From positions 1 through 36,685 of the forward strand of contig JAFABV010000079.1 of NCBI GenBank assembly GCA_023425865.1: a stretch of 36,685 nt of DNA. The letters are read 5' to 3'. This document shows positions 29,691 through 36,685 of the stretch, piece after piece. The translations under genes and the position numbers were made by a program. The notes under the pieces were generated by a model. The model did no database searches and had not been told where the DNA came from. It worked only from the letters and a program-made list of their open reading frames with translations. Within the stretch, counting starts at the first letter, position 1. Each line of letters opens with the position of its first letter. The stretch is from Bacteroidota bacterium (lineage in GTDB: Bacteria; Bacteroidota; Bacteroidia; Bacteroidales; Bacteroidaceae).

Positions 29691-30650
29691 TTAAAAGTTA
29701 TCTTCTTCCGTCAATGGAATATTATTGTTGATACAATACTCTTTGATTTCATCTTCTGTCTTAAAGGTCTTGTCGCAGAGTCTGACAAGGGAATCTTTTG
29801 TTGGCTCAAAATGTTTGTCATCGGCAGTTAGGGTTGCCTCTACACGACTGATGAATTTCTCAAAATCAATATTGATATCACACAATTTGTCGATAGTACT
29901 GAAATCAAGTGATTTTTCTTTAGCTGGGAACCATATCTGACTCTCATAAGGATTGGATTTTAAGAGTATAAAACCAATACCAAATGAATGATTCAGACGA
30001 GCCAATTCATCTCGGAGATCCTCTTTGATTTCAAAGGCTACAAGGTATCCACAGTTTGCCCAACTAGAGTTTGAGACTGCTTGAAAGAAACATTTCTTCA
30101 ACTCATAATCACTATCAATGCATCTCTTCAGTTCGTATGAGTATAACCTCAAAGACTCTTTTTTGTTGATTGCATTAAAAAGTGAGTTGCAGGCCTTATT
30201 CTTTCTTTGCTCGAATTTAGCACCTACGATATCTGGGTGAATCCATTTCTGATACTCCTCTGCCTTCGTAGATTTCTCATGAAATATGGTTTTAGCCATT
30301 ACCCCGTCATTACTCAGATAGGTGCATAGTAATGGATGAAGGTCTCTTTCGTGGAAAGTAAGAGAGGCTTTAGGCTTGGGACTGGCCGTAAAAGTTTTCT
30401 TTTCGATGTTGTCGGAGAACTTACTGAGATAATAGGAGTAAACATTCTGTTCGTTTTTAATACGTTTTATTCGGACATCACCATGTTTCACCATTTCTCC
30501 CATGAGCGCATTGACAGTAGCATCAGGTGTTTTTGCATCCTTGTTGAATATATAAATATTCTTAGCTAAGATATTATTATACACCTCTCTAACAATTCCC
30601 CCTTCCGGGAAATCTTCCAAGCTCTTGAGCACAGCCTCCTTGATGGTCAT
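29691..30650 (-). CDS. HrgA-like (COG2958-type) HTH protein, horizontally acquired
   Basis: 319 aa. Residues 1-~75 resemble a HARE-HTH winged helix: TIKEAVLKSLEDFPEGGIVR, then DATVNALMGEMVKHGDVRIK. The C-terminal ~200 residues carry KKESLRLYSYELKR, then KKCFFQAVSNSSWANCGYLV, then ARLNHSFGIGFILLKSNPYE. That pattern is known from HrgA, a gene linked to a restriction-modification locus in Helicobacter. The YELK motif and flanking beta-strands could be a PD-(D/E)XK-like nuclease core (inference). Base composition is unlike its neighbours: sampled 60-bp lines contain 19, 20 and 26 G+C against 37 of 60 in purM. It sits 21 bp after purM and 6 bp before prfA, as if inserted into an operon. No partner methylase is nearby. 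Confidence 0.75.
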   Translation of the reverse strand: MTIKEAVLKSLEDFPEGGIVREVYNNILAKNIYIFNKDAKTPDATVNALMGEMVKHGDVRIKRIKNEQNVYSYYLSKFSDNIEKKTFTASPKPKASLTFHERDLHPLLCTYLSNDGVMAKTIFHEKSTKAEEYQKWIHPDIVGAKFEQRKNKACNSLFNAINKKESLRLYSYELKRCIDSDYELKKCFFQAVSNSSWANCGYLVAFEIKEDLRDELARLNHSFGIGFILLKSNPYESQIWFPAKEKSLDFSTIDKLCDINIDFEKFISRVEATLTADDKHFEPTKDSLVRLCDKTFKTEDEIKEYCINNNIPLTEEDNF

Positions 30651-30671
30651 TGAAAACTAACTTTTATATAC

Positions 30672-31835
30672 TTAGTAATTGTATTCTCCAAATTCTGATT
30701 TGATGGTCAACGCACGCTGTCCTTCTTCGATGTGACCCACCACCTGCGCCTCGATGCCGAAGCTCTCACTCACGGCGATGACCTGCTGGGCCACCTCGGG
30801 TCGCACATAAATCTCCATGCGATGCCCCATGTTGAACACCTGGTACATCTCCCGCCAATCGGTGCCCGAGCAGTCGTGTATGGCCTTGAAGAGCGGAGGC
30901 ACGGGGAACATGTTGTCTTTCACCACCTTGCAGTTGTCGTTCACAAAGTGCAGCACCTTGGTCTGCGCGCCACCCGTGCAGTGTACCATGCCGTGAATCT
31001 CGGGTCGCAGCTCGTCGAGCAGCTTCTTGATGACGGGGGCGTAGGTACGTGTGGGCGAGAGCACCAACTGTCCGGCATCCACCGTCACGCCGTCCACGGC
31101 GTCGGTGAGTCGGTACTTACCGCTGTACACCAGCTCTTGGGGCACGGCATGGTCATAACTTTCAGGATATTTCTCAGCCAGGTACTTGGCAAAGACGTCG
31201 TGGCGGGCCGAGGTCAGTCCGTTGCTGCCCATGCCGCCGTTGTATCGCTGCTCGTAGGTGGCCTGCCCCGTGGAACTCAGTCCCACGATGACATCGCCCG
31301 GACGGATATTGGCGTTGTCTATGACGTCGGCGCGTCGCATGCGGCAGGTGACGGTAGAGTCTACGATGATGGTGCGCACCAGGTCGCCCACGTCGGCCGT
31401 CTCACCCCCCGTGGGCCAGATGCCCACGCCCATCTCGCGCATCTGCGCCAGTAGCTCGTCGGTACCGTTGATGATGGCGCTGATCACCTCGCCCGGCACA
31501 AGCATCTTGTTGCGGCCGATGGTGCTCGACACCAGGATGTTGTCCACCGCTCCCACGCAGAGCAGGTCGTCGGTGTTCATCACGATGGCATCCTGCGCTA
31601 TGCCCTTCCACACGCTCAGGTCGCTCGTCTCTTTCCAGTACATATAGGCCAGCGATGACTTGGTACCGGCGCCGTCGGCGTGCATGATGTTGCAATAGTC
31701 GGGGTCGCCGCCCAGCACATCGGGTATGATCTTGCAGAAGGCCTGGGGATACAGCCCCTTGTCAATGTTCTTGATGGCGTTGTGCACATCTTCCTTGGCG
31801 GCGCTCACGCCACGCATCATATATCGGTTATTCAT
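30672..31835 (-). CDS. purM: phosphoribosylformylglycinamidine cyclo-ligase (AIR synthase)
   Basis: 387 aa. AIR synthase features are MMRGVSAAKEDVHNAIKNID, IMHADGAGTKSSLAY, VMNTDDLLCVGA, GIWPTGGETADVGD, GDVIVGLSSTGQATYEQRYN and the C-terminal YQVFNMGHRMEIYV. This is the divergent Bacteroidetes-type PurM, longer than the E. coli enzyme. It closes the imidazole ring of AIR using ATP in purine synthesis. It follows aroE by 20 bp in the same direction. Confidence 0.93.
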   Translation of the reverse strand: MNNRYMMRGVSAAKEDVHNAIKNIDKGLYPQAFCKIIPDVLGGDPDYCNIMHADGAGTKSSLAYMYWKETSDLSVWKGIAQDAIVMNTDDLLCVGAVDNILVSSTIGRNKMLVPGEVISAIINGTDELLAQMREMGVGIWPTGGETADVGDLVRTIIVDSTVTCRMRRADVIDNANIRPGDVIVGLSSTGQATYEQRYNGGMGSNGLTSARHDVFAKYLAEKYPESYDHAVPQELVYSGKYRLTDAVDGVTVDAGQLVLSPTRTYAPVIKKLLDELRPEIHGMVHCTGGAQTKVLHFVNDNCKVVKDNMFPVPPLFKAIHDCSGTDWREMYQVFNMGHRMEIYVRPEVAQQVIAVSESFGIEAQVVGHIEEGQRALTIKSEFGEYNY

Positions 31836-31855
31836 AATTCTTATCAGGTTTGTCC

Positions 31856-32602
31856 TTACTCCTTTTCATTCCAGAATTGCCAACTGGCGAAGGCCTGCAA
31901 GAGCAGCATCTCCAGTCCGTTTTTCACGGTGGCACCCTGCACCTTGCCCTTCTTCAAAAACATGGTCTCGTCGGGATTGTAGATCAGGTCGTAGAGCAGC
32001 GTGCGGCTGTCCATGGCCTCGTAGGGCAGCAGCGGACACTCGTCGGCATGGGGATACATGCCCGTGGGGGTGCAGTTCACCACCACCGGGTACTCTCTGA
32101 TGACCTCAGCCGTGACCTGCTGGTAGGTGATGGCTCCCCGCCGCTCGTAGCGACTCACATAGAGGGTCTCCAGCCCCAGCGACTTCAGCCCGAAGTCGAT
32201 GGCCTTGGCCGCGCCGCCGGTACCGAGAATCAGCGCTTTCTTATGGTAGCGCTCAAGCAGTGGCTCTATGCTTCGGGTAAAGCCGATGACATCGCTGTTG
32301 TACCCCTTGAGCACCACCTTCTTTCCCCGGTGCTCCACCTTGATGACATTCACCGCGCCGATGGCACGCGCCTCGGGACTGAGCGTGTCGAGGTAGCTGA
32401 TGACCTTTTCCTTATAGGGTATGGTGACGTTCAGGCCTCGCAGCTCGGGGTTGGTGTCGATGATTTCGGGAAACTGCTCGATACTCGGTATCTCAAAGTT
32501 CTCGTACGTGGCATCGGTACCCTCGTTCTCAAACTTCTCGTTGAAATATCCGATGGAGAAAGAGTGTCCAAGCGGATATCCTATCAGTCCGTATTTGTCC
32601 AT
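31856..32602 (-). CDS. aroE: shikimate dehydrogenase
   Basis: 248 aa. The N-terminus GLIGYPLGHSFS binds shikimate. Catalytic Lys64 lies in LNVTIPYKEKV and the paired Asp in GYNSDVIGF (~104). The NADP-binding glycine motif is LILGTGGAAKA (~124-134), and TPTGMYPH and VKNGLEMLLLQA complete the signature. It reduces 3-dehydroshikimate to shikimate for aromatic amino acids and menaquinone. It lies between menG and purM. Confidence 0.96.
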   Translation of the reverse strand: MDKYGLIGYPLGHSFSIGYFNEKFENEGTDATYENFEIPSIEQFPEIIDTNPELRGLNVTIPYKEKVISYLDTLSPEARAIGAVNVIKVEHRGKKVVLKGYNSDVIGFTRSIEPLLERYHKKALILGTGGAAKAIDFGLKSLGLETLYVSRYERRGAITYQQVTAEVIREYPVVVNCTPTGMYPHADECPLLPYEAMDSRTLLYDLIYNPDETMFLKKGKVQGATVKNGLEMLLLQAFASWQFWNEKE

Positions 32603-32665
32603 AGGTGAATGTGGGAATATGATAATGTTCTATTGCTGTAACAGTTCGCCTGACGATGGTGCCAC

Positions 32666-33400
32666 TTATTTCTCCGCGAAATACACGGTGCAGATGCCGA
32701 AGGTGAGACGCTGGAAGCTCACCTTTGAGAATCCGGCCTTGCTGAAGATGGCCATCATCTCCTCGCCTTGCGGAAACGCCTCGATGGTCTTCGTGAGGTA
32801 GCTGTAAGCACTCTGGTCGCGCGAGATGAGCCTGCCATAGACGGGCAGCACCGTGTGCGAGTAGACCCCGAACAGCTGCTTCATGGGAAATGCCACCGGG
32901 GTGGTCAGCTCGGCGATGCTCAGATGCCCGCCGGGCTTGAGCACGCGGTACATCTCACGCAGTCCTTGGTCCAGGTTCTCAAAATTACGGATGCCAAAGG
33001 CCGCCGTCACCGCGTCGAAGGTATTGTCGGCAAAGGTCAGGTTCAGACAGTCTTCCTTCTGAAAACTGATGACACCGTCTAAGCCCATGCGCTTCACCTT
33101 GTCGCGACCGATGGCCATCATGCCTTCAGAGATGTCGGCACCCACCAGCTGCCGCGGTTGCAGCGTCTGGGCCGCGAGGATCGCAAAGTCGCCCGTGCCC
33201 GTGGCAATGTCGAGCATGGTCTGTGGCTTGTAAGGTGCCAACAGGCCGATGGCCTTTCGCCGCCAGCCCTTGTCGATGTTCCACGACAAGCGGTGGTTCA
33301 GGGTGTCGTAGTTGGGCGCGATGTTGTCAAACATCTCTTCCACCAGTCCACCCTTGTCGCCCTTTCCGTCGTAGGGTTTTATTTCTTCTTGTTTGTACAT
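32666..33400 (-). CDS. menG: demethylmenaquinone methyltransferase
   Basis: 244 aa from MYKQEEIKPYDGKGDKGGLV. An in-frame ATG at 33445 would add 15 unlike residues. The SAM-binding motif is LDIATGTGDFAILA (~63-76). Also typical are EEMFDNIAPNYDTLNHRLSW, FGIRNFENLDQGLREMYRVL and KPGGHLSIAEL. The family is UbiE/MenG; Bacteroidales use menaquinone, so the demethylmenaquinone role is the likely one. It lies between purC and aroE. Confidence 0.94.
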   Translation of the reverse strand: MYKQEEIKPYDGKGDKGGLVEEMFDNIAPNYDTLNHRLSWNIDKGWRRKAIGLLAPYKPQTMLDIATGTGDFAILAAQTLQPRQLVGADISEGMMAIGRDKVKRMGLDGVISFQKEDCLNLTFADNTFDAVTAAFGIRNFENLDQGLREMYRVLKPGGHLSIAELTTPVAFPMKQLFGVYSHTVLPVYGRLISRDQSAYSYLTKTIEAFPQGEEMMAIFSKAGFSKVSFQRLTFGICTVYFAEK

Positions 33401-33484
33401 AACGGTTGGTTGTGGCCTCCCTCCATGAAGCATACGGCGTGGCACGAACCGCAGTCCCTGCCACGCCGACGCTCTTTTTCACGC

Positions 33485-34435
33485 CTACTTGCGTGAGGCG
33501 AGGTATTCTTTCACGTTGCGCTCGATGCGGGCAGCGATGTCGCCATCCTCGGCAGCCTTGTCGAAGGTGGTGCCGGTGATGTGCTCGTAGAGCTCAATGT
33601 AACGCTCCGACACGCTCTCGGCGTAGGCGTCGGTAATCTCGGGCATCACCTGTCCGGGCTCGTTCATGAAGTTGTTTTCGATGAGCCACTGGCGCACAAA
33701 CTCCTTGGAGAGTTGCTTCTGGGGCTCGCCCTTGGCCAGACGTTCCTCGTAGCCTTCGGCGTAAAAGTAACGGCTGGAGTCGGGGGTGTGAATCTCGTCG
33801 ATGAGATAGATCTTGCCGTCGCGCTTGCCAAACTCGTACTTGGTGTCTACCAATATCAGGCCGTGCTTGGCGGCAATCTCCTGTCCGCGGGCAAAGAGCT
33901 TGCGGGTGTAGTCTTCGATGACGGCATAGTCTTCGGCCGACACGATGCCCTGGGCGATGATTTCCTCGCGCGAGATGTTCAGGTCGTGACCCTCGTCGGC
34001 CTTGGTCGTCGGGGTGACAATGGGCTCGGGGAAACGCTCGTTCTCATGCATGCCCTCGGGCAGCTTCACGCCACAGAGCTCACGCACGCCGTTCTTGTAC
34101 TCACGCCAGGCCGAGCCGGTGAGTATCGAGCGGATGATCATCTCCACGCGGAAGCCCTCGCACTTCAGGCCCACGGTCACCATGGGGTCGGGCGTGGCCA
34201 ACTTCCAGTTGGGGCAGATGTCCTTGGTCTGGTCCAAGAACTGGGCCGCGATTTGGTTGAGCACCTGACCCTTGAAAGGGATGCCCTTCGGCAATACAAC
34301 GTCGAAGGCTGAGATGCGGTCTGTGGCAACCATCACGATGAGGTCGTCATTGATGTCATAAACGTCACGGACTTTGCCGTGATAAACACTCTTCTGTCCA
34401 TCAAAGTGGAAATCGGTATTTGTCAATGCTTTCAT
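33485..34435 (-). CDS. purC: phosphoribosylaminoimidazole-succinocarboxamide synthase
   Basis: 316 aa from MKALTNTDFHFDGQKSVYHG. The ATG at 34486 would add 17 residues unlike the family. SAICAR synthase motifs are GKVRDVYDI, VATDRISAFDVVLP, GKGQVLNQ-like GQVLNQIAAQFL, RSILTGSAWREY, and IYLIDEIHTPDSSRYF near the C-terminus. It ligates aspartate to CAIR in purine synthesis. It follows phoH by 74 bp. Confidence 0.95.
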   Translation of the reverse strand: MKALTNTDFHFDGQKSVYHGKVRDVYDINDDLIVMVATDRISAFDVVLPKGIPFKGQVLNQIAAQFLDQTKDICPNWKLATPDPMVTVGLKCEGFRVEMIIRSILTGSAWREYKNGVRELCGVKLPEGMHENERFPEPIVTPTTKADEGHDLNISREEIIAQGIVSAEDYAVIEDYTRKLFARGQEIAAKHGLILVDTKYEFGKRDGKIYLIDEIHTPDSSRYFYAEGYEERLAKGEPQKQLSKEFVRQWLIENNFMNEPGQVMPEITDAYAESVSERYIELYEHITGTTFDKAAEDGDIAARIERNVKEYLASRK

Positions 34436-34509
34436 AAGTCTGCCCCTCTCCCTCTTCCGGGGGATGCTCTCGCAACGGGTCTCCATGATAAATATTAAAA
34501 CTAAAAAAA

Positions 34510-35550
34510 CTAATTCTCCGTAAAGTCGGGCGCCTCGATGTAGGTGATGCGCTCCTCGCGTTCCTCGCGTGCCTCCCGCCGGGCCTTTGCCTTCTCGGCG
34601 CGCAGCTCCTCGGCTTTCTTGTCGTAGCTGTCGTAGGCATCGACAATACGCGTGACGAGCTTGTGTCGCACGATGTCCTTCTGCTTGAGGTCCACCACGG
34701 CAATGCCTTCCACGCCGGCAAGCACCTTCAGGGCTTCCTTCAGTCCGCTCTTCTGCTCGCGCGGCAGGTCTATCTGGGTCATGTCGCCGGTGATGATCAT
34801 CTTGGTGTTCCAGCCCATGCGGGTGAGGAACATGCGGATCTGGGCGGGAGTGGTGTTCTGCGCCTCGTCGAGTATCACCACGGCGTCACTCAGCGTGCGA
34901 CCGCGCATGAAGGCCAACGGGGCAATCTGTATGATGTGCTTCTCCATCATGTCTTGCAGGCGCGTGGCCGGAATCATGTCCTCCAAGGCATCGTACAGCG
35001 GTTGCAGGTAAGGGTCGATTTTGTCCTTCATGTCGCCGGGCAAGAATCCTAACTTCTCGCCAGCCTCCACCGCCGGACGGCTGAGAATGATTTTCTTGAT
35101 GGCCTTCTCTTTCAGGGCCTTCACCGCCAGGGCGATGCTGAGGTAGGTCTTGCCGGTACCCGCAGGTCCCACGGCAAAGATCATGTCGCTCGTGTCGAAG
35201 GCCTCCACCAAGCGTTGCTGGTTTTCCGACCGGCTCTTCACCGGGCGTCCCGATATGCTGTAGACGATGACGCCCTTCACGGCGTCTTGCTTGGTCTGCC
35301 GACCCTTCACAATGTCGAGGATGTCTTCATCGGTGATGGCGTTGTATTTGAGCACATGGCGGCGCATGGTCTCGATGTCGGCCTCAATCTTCACCATCTC
35401 TTCCTCGTCGCCTAAAACGCGCACCACGTTGTCGCGGGCCATGATGCGCAACTTGGGAAAGAGAGACTTGAGCATCTGAAGATGCACGTTGTTCACTCCG
35501 TAAAAAACCACGGGGTCTATATCCTCCAGAACGATATGTTTCTCTATCAA
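34510..35550 (-). CDS. phoH: PhoH-like ATPase
   Basis: 346 aa. An N-terminal KH-like region (~15-65) precedes the P-loop FAVGPAGTGKTYLSIALA (Walker A 128-135), then ILSRPAVEAGEKLGFLPGD, the Walker B VVILDEAQNTTPAQ (~224-237), and ITGDMTQIDLPR. The tail (~315-346) is very rich in Arg, Lys and Glu. This is the PhoH/YbeZ type, linked to RNA metabolism and often to YbeY. It heads the housekeeping run and has its own promoter. Confidence 0.95.
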   Translation of the reverse strand: MIEKHIVLEDIDPVVFYGVNNVHLQMLKSLFPKLRIMARDNVVRVLGDEEEMVKIEADIETMRRHVLKYNAITDEDILDIVKGRQTKQDAVKGVIVYSISGRPVKSRSENQQRLVEAFDTSDMIFAVGPAGTGKTYLSIALAVKALKEKAIKKIILSRPAVEAGEKLGFLPGDMKDKIDPYLQPLYDALEDMIPATRLQDMMEKHIIQIAPLAFMRGRTLSDAVVILDEAQNTTPAQIRMFLTRMGWNTKMIITGDMTQIDLPREQKSGLKEALKVLAGVEGIAVVDLKQKDIVRHKLVTRIVDAYDSYDKKAEELRAEKAKARREAREEREERITYIEAPDFTEN

Positions 35551-35586
35551 TGTCTAAACTTTCCTAAATGATGGTTGATGATGCTG

Positions 35587-35620
35587 CAAAATTACAACAA
35601 ATAAGTGAAACAGAGAACAA
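35587..35620 (-). promoter_or_regulatory. promoter of phoH and the downstream run
   Basis: On the - strand, TTG (35620-35618) lies 23 bp before TAATTTTG (35594-35587), matching the Bacteroidetes -33/-7 pattern. The ATG is at 35550. Confidence 0.55.
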
Positions 35621-35764
35621 AAAGCGCAAAAATTCCATTGCCCCGCAGGCATACCGATATGCTACAACCAGAGGTGTTCAGCCATACACCCGCGACACGT
35701 GCCTCACGGTGCTCGTCGTCTCCCCACCATCGACAACAGAGTCTTCGAGGAATATGAGTGGGGG

Positions 35765-35945
35765 CGAGTGTTTCACGCAGGGTGTATATTTCCGCACGCA
35801 GATATTATTTATAGCACGCAGGGTATTTTTGTTGCACGCAGATGTTTTTGGCAAGCAGAGCCGCAGAGAGTTTAGAGCTGCGCATCCTCGATGCGGAGGA
35901 AGGGGATGGAATCAGAGGGCCGATGGCCCGAGGAAGAATGGAGAA
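35765..35945 (+). repeat. type M repeat with expanded CACGCAG units
   Basis: CACGCAG occurs four times in tandem-like spacing from ~35777 to ~35842, then GCCGCAGAGAG and the stem GCATC-CTC-GATGC (35882-35894), then a GGGCCGATGGCCC dyad. Confidence 0.8.
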
Positions 35946-35965
35946 TAGGAGTAAACGCATGCAGG

Positions 35966-36064
35966 TTTCCGTTCCATCCGGCCATCGCGACGCGATGATC
36001 CGTACCCATCCAAATGTGGCGGACGGCAATTCCGAAATTTCCGTGCCATCCGTGTTAAAAAAAA
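35966..36064 (+). repeat. type F repeat
   Basis: Core hairpin CATCGC-GAC-GCGATG (35983-35997). Ends in CCATCCGTGTTA plus eight A. Confidence 0.85.
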
Positions 36065-36327
36065 CATGCGAGGGGGTGGTTGCCTCACGCAGGGGGGGGA
36101 TATTGGGCACGCAGAGAAGCAGAGGAGGGGGAGGTGTGCGGATGCTGGGCACCTCCGCCGGAGGTGGATAATACAACGCAAAACCAAATCTGAGGGTTTC
36201 GCTCGTGCCTCGCGAAGCCCTCAGCTGTTGAGCGGTGCCTCGGCGAGGCAATAGCACATGCCGTAAGTCCTGAGAATGAGGGGCTCTCCGAGGTAAAGCT
36301 CTGCCTCTCTGCGTGCCACCTCTCTCC
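36065..36327 (+). repeat. type M/C composite repeat
   Basis: CACGCAG units, AGGTGTGCGGATGCTG, a CACCTCCGCCGGAGGTG dyad, the long stem CTGAGGGTTTCGC / GCGAAGCCCTCAG (36190-36224), and TGCCTCGGCGAGGCA. It is the reverse complement of 2435-2697 with few changes. Confidence 0.85.
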
Positions 36328-36469
36328 TATAACTCCGCAACTCTGCTTACCCCTCTCTCCTCCGCATCGAAGATGCAAAACTCCAACTTCTCTGCGACTC
36401 TGCGTGTCTAAAATAACTTCTGCGTGTCCCCAAAAACCTCCGCGTGAAATAACCACCACCTCGTGATGA
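36328..36469 (-). repeat. type M repeat, reverse orientation
   Basis: Contains the stem GCATC-GAA-GATGC (36364-36376), then AACTTCTCTGCGACTCTGCG and GCGTGTC/GCGTGAAA segments. Confidence 0.8.
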
Positions 36470-36570
36470 TATTTTTTACACGGATGACACGGAAATTTCG
36501 GAATTGCCGTCCGGCACACTTTGATAGCACGGAGCATCGCTTTGCGATGGGCGGATGCCACGGAACCTGC
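36470..36570 (-). repeat. type F repeat, reverse orientation
   Basis: T-run, ACACGGATGACACGGAAAT, and core hairpin CATCGC-TTT-GCGATG (36535-36549), then GGGCGGATGCCACGGAAC. Confidence 0.85.
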
Positions 36571-36599
36571 CTCACGTTTTCTCCCATTCTCCATTCCTC

Positions 36600-36685
36600 C
36601 TCAGGCCGTAGGCCCTCTACTTACCATCCCCTCTCCTCCGCATCGAAGATGCAAAACTCCAAACTCTCTGCGGCTCTGCGTGCAA
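36600..36685 (-). repeat. type M repeat, reverse, cut by the window end
   Basis: CAGGCC-GTA-GGCCCTC dyad, then the stem GCATC-GAA-GATGC (36640-36652), then AAACTCTCTGCGGCTCTGCG to the last base. Confidence 0.8.

Larger units (their letters stand above)
35551..36685. other. gene-free repeat island 4
   Basis: After the phoH promoter, from ~35765 to the window end, the order is M, F, M/C, M (reverse), F (reverse), M (reverse). No credible gene. The island continues past the window end. Confidence 0.85.

Overview
The window looks like chromosomal DNA from a member of the Bacteroidales, most likely a Prevotellaceae-type organism (inference). The pointers are a fused lpxC/fabZ gene, promoter -7 boxes of the TAnnTTTG type, a PafA-type phosphatase, a DUF6377-type regulator next to a TonB-dependent barrel, and the absence of Shine-Dalgarno sequences. 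Genes are mostly GC-rich; one gene (29691-30650) is clearly AT-rich. No rRNA, tRNA, CRISPR array, prophage or transposase was recognised.

Layout. 1-164: 3' end of a cardiolipin-synthase-like gene on the + strand. 238-2045: two LuxR-type regulators on the - strand, one with a degenerate receiver domain, one fused to a RIC/hemerythrin-like di-iron module, separated by a GT-rich 8-bp-unit minisatellite. 2046-4107: gene-free, packed with structured repeats. 4108-10526: alpha-galactosidase (GH36) and TonB-dependent receptor, with a divergent membrane-anchored DUF6377-type regulator. 10663-11607: EamA transporter. 11608-12933: second repeat island. 12934-15867: alanine dehydrogenase and PafA-type alkaline phosphatase. 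15868-16839: third repeat island. 16840-18479: three-gene operon (SRPBCC, VOC, YdeI-like). 18667-23062: Pif1-like helicase with TPR tail and a class A penicillin-binding protein. 23168-27423: miaA and the lipid A operon lpxD-lpxC/fabZ-lpxA. 27607-35550: a long - strand housekeeping run, phoH-purC-menG-aroE-purM-[HrgA-like]-prfA-pyrF. 35551-36685: fourth repeat island.

How the genes work together. The lpx genes make lipid A precursors. purC/purM (purines), pyrF (pyrimidines), aroE (aromatics) and menG (menaquinone) are central biosynthesis, co-oriented with prfA and phoH. The TonB receptor and secreted GH36 enzyme look like a minimal alpha-galactoside capture locus. The AT-rich HrgA-like gene, wedged with very short spacers between purM and prfA, looks like an acquired accessory (possibly defence-related) gene.

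The most unusual content is non-coding. Several families of dispersed repeats (my labels F, M, C, D and P) fill the four islands. Each carries a short stem closed by about three loop bases. Stems are conserved or compensated while loops vary. Copies are arranged in a recurrent order, two ~278-bp long palindromes (P) occur, and a ~560-bp composite is present in inverted orientation at both ends of the window. Separately, the 8-bp GT-rich repeat found between the LuxR genes recurs inside the coding sequence of the Pif1-like helicase, where gain or loss of one unit would shift the frame.
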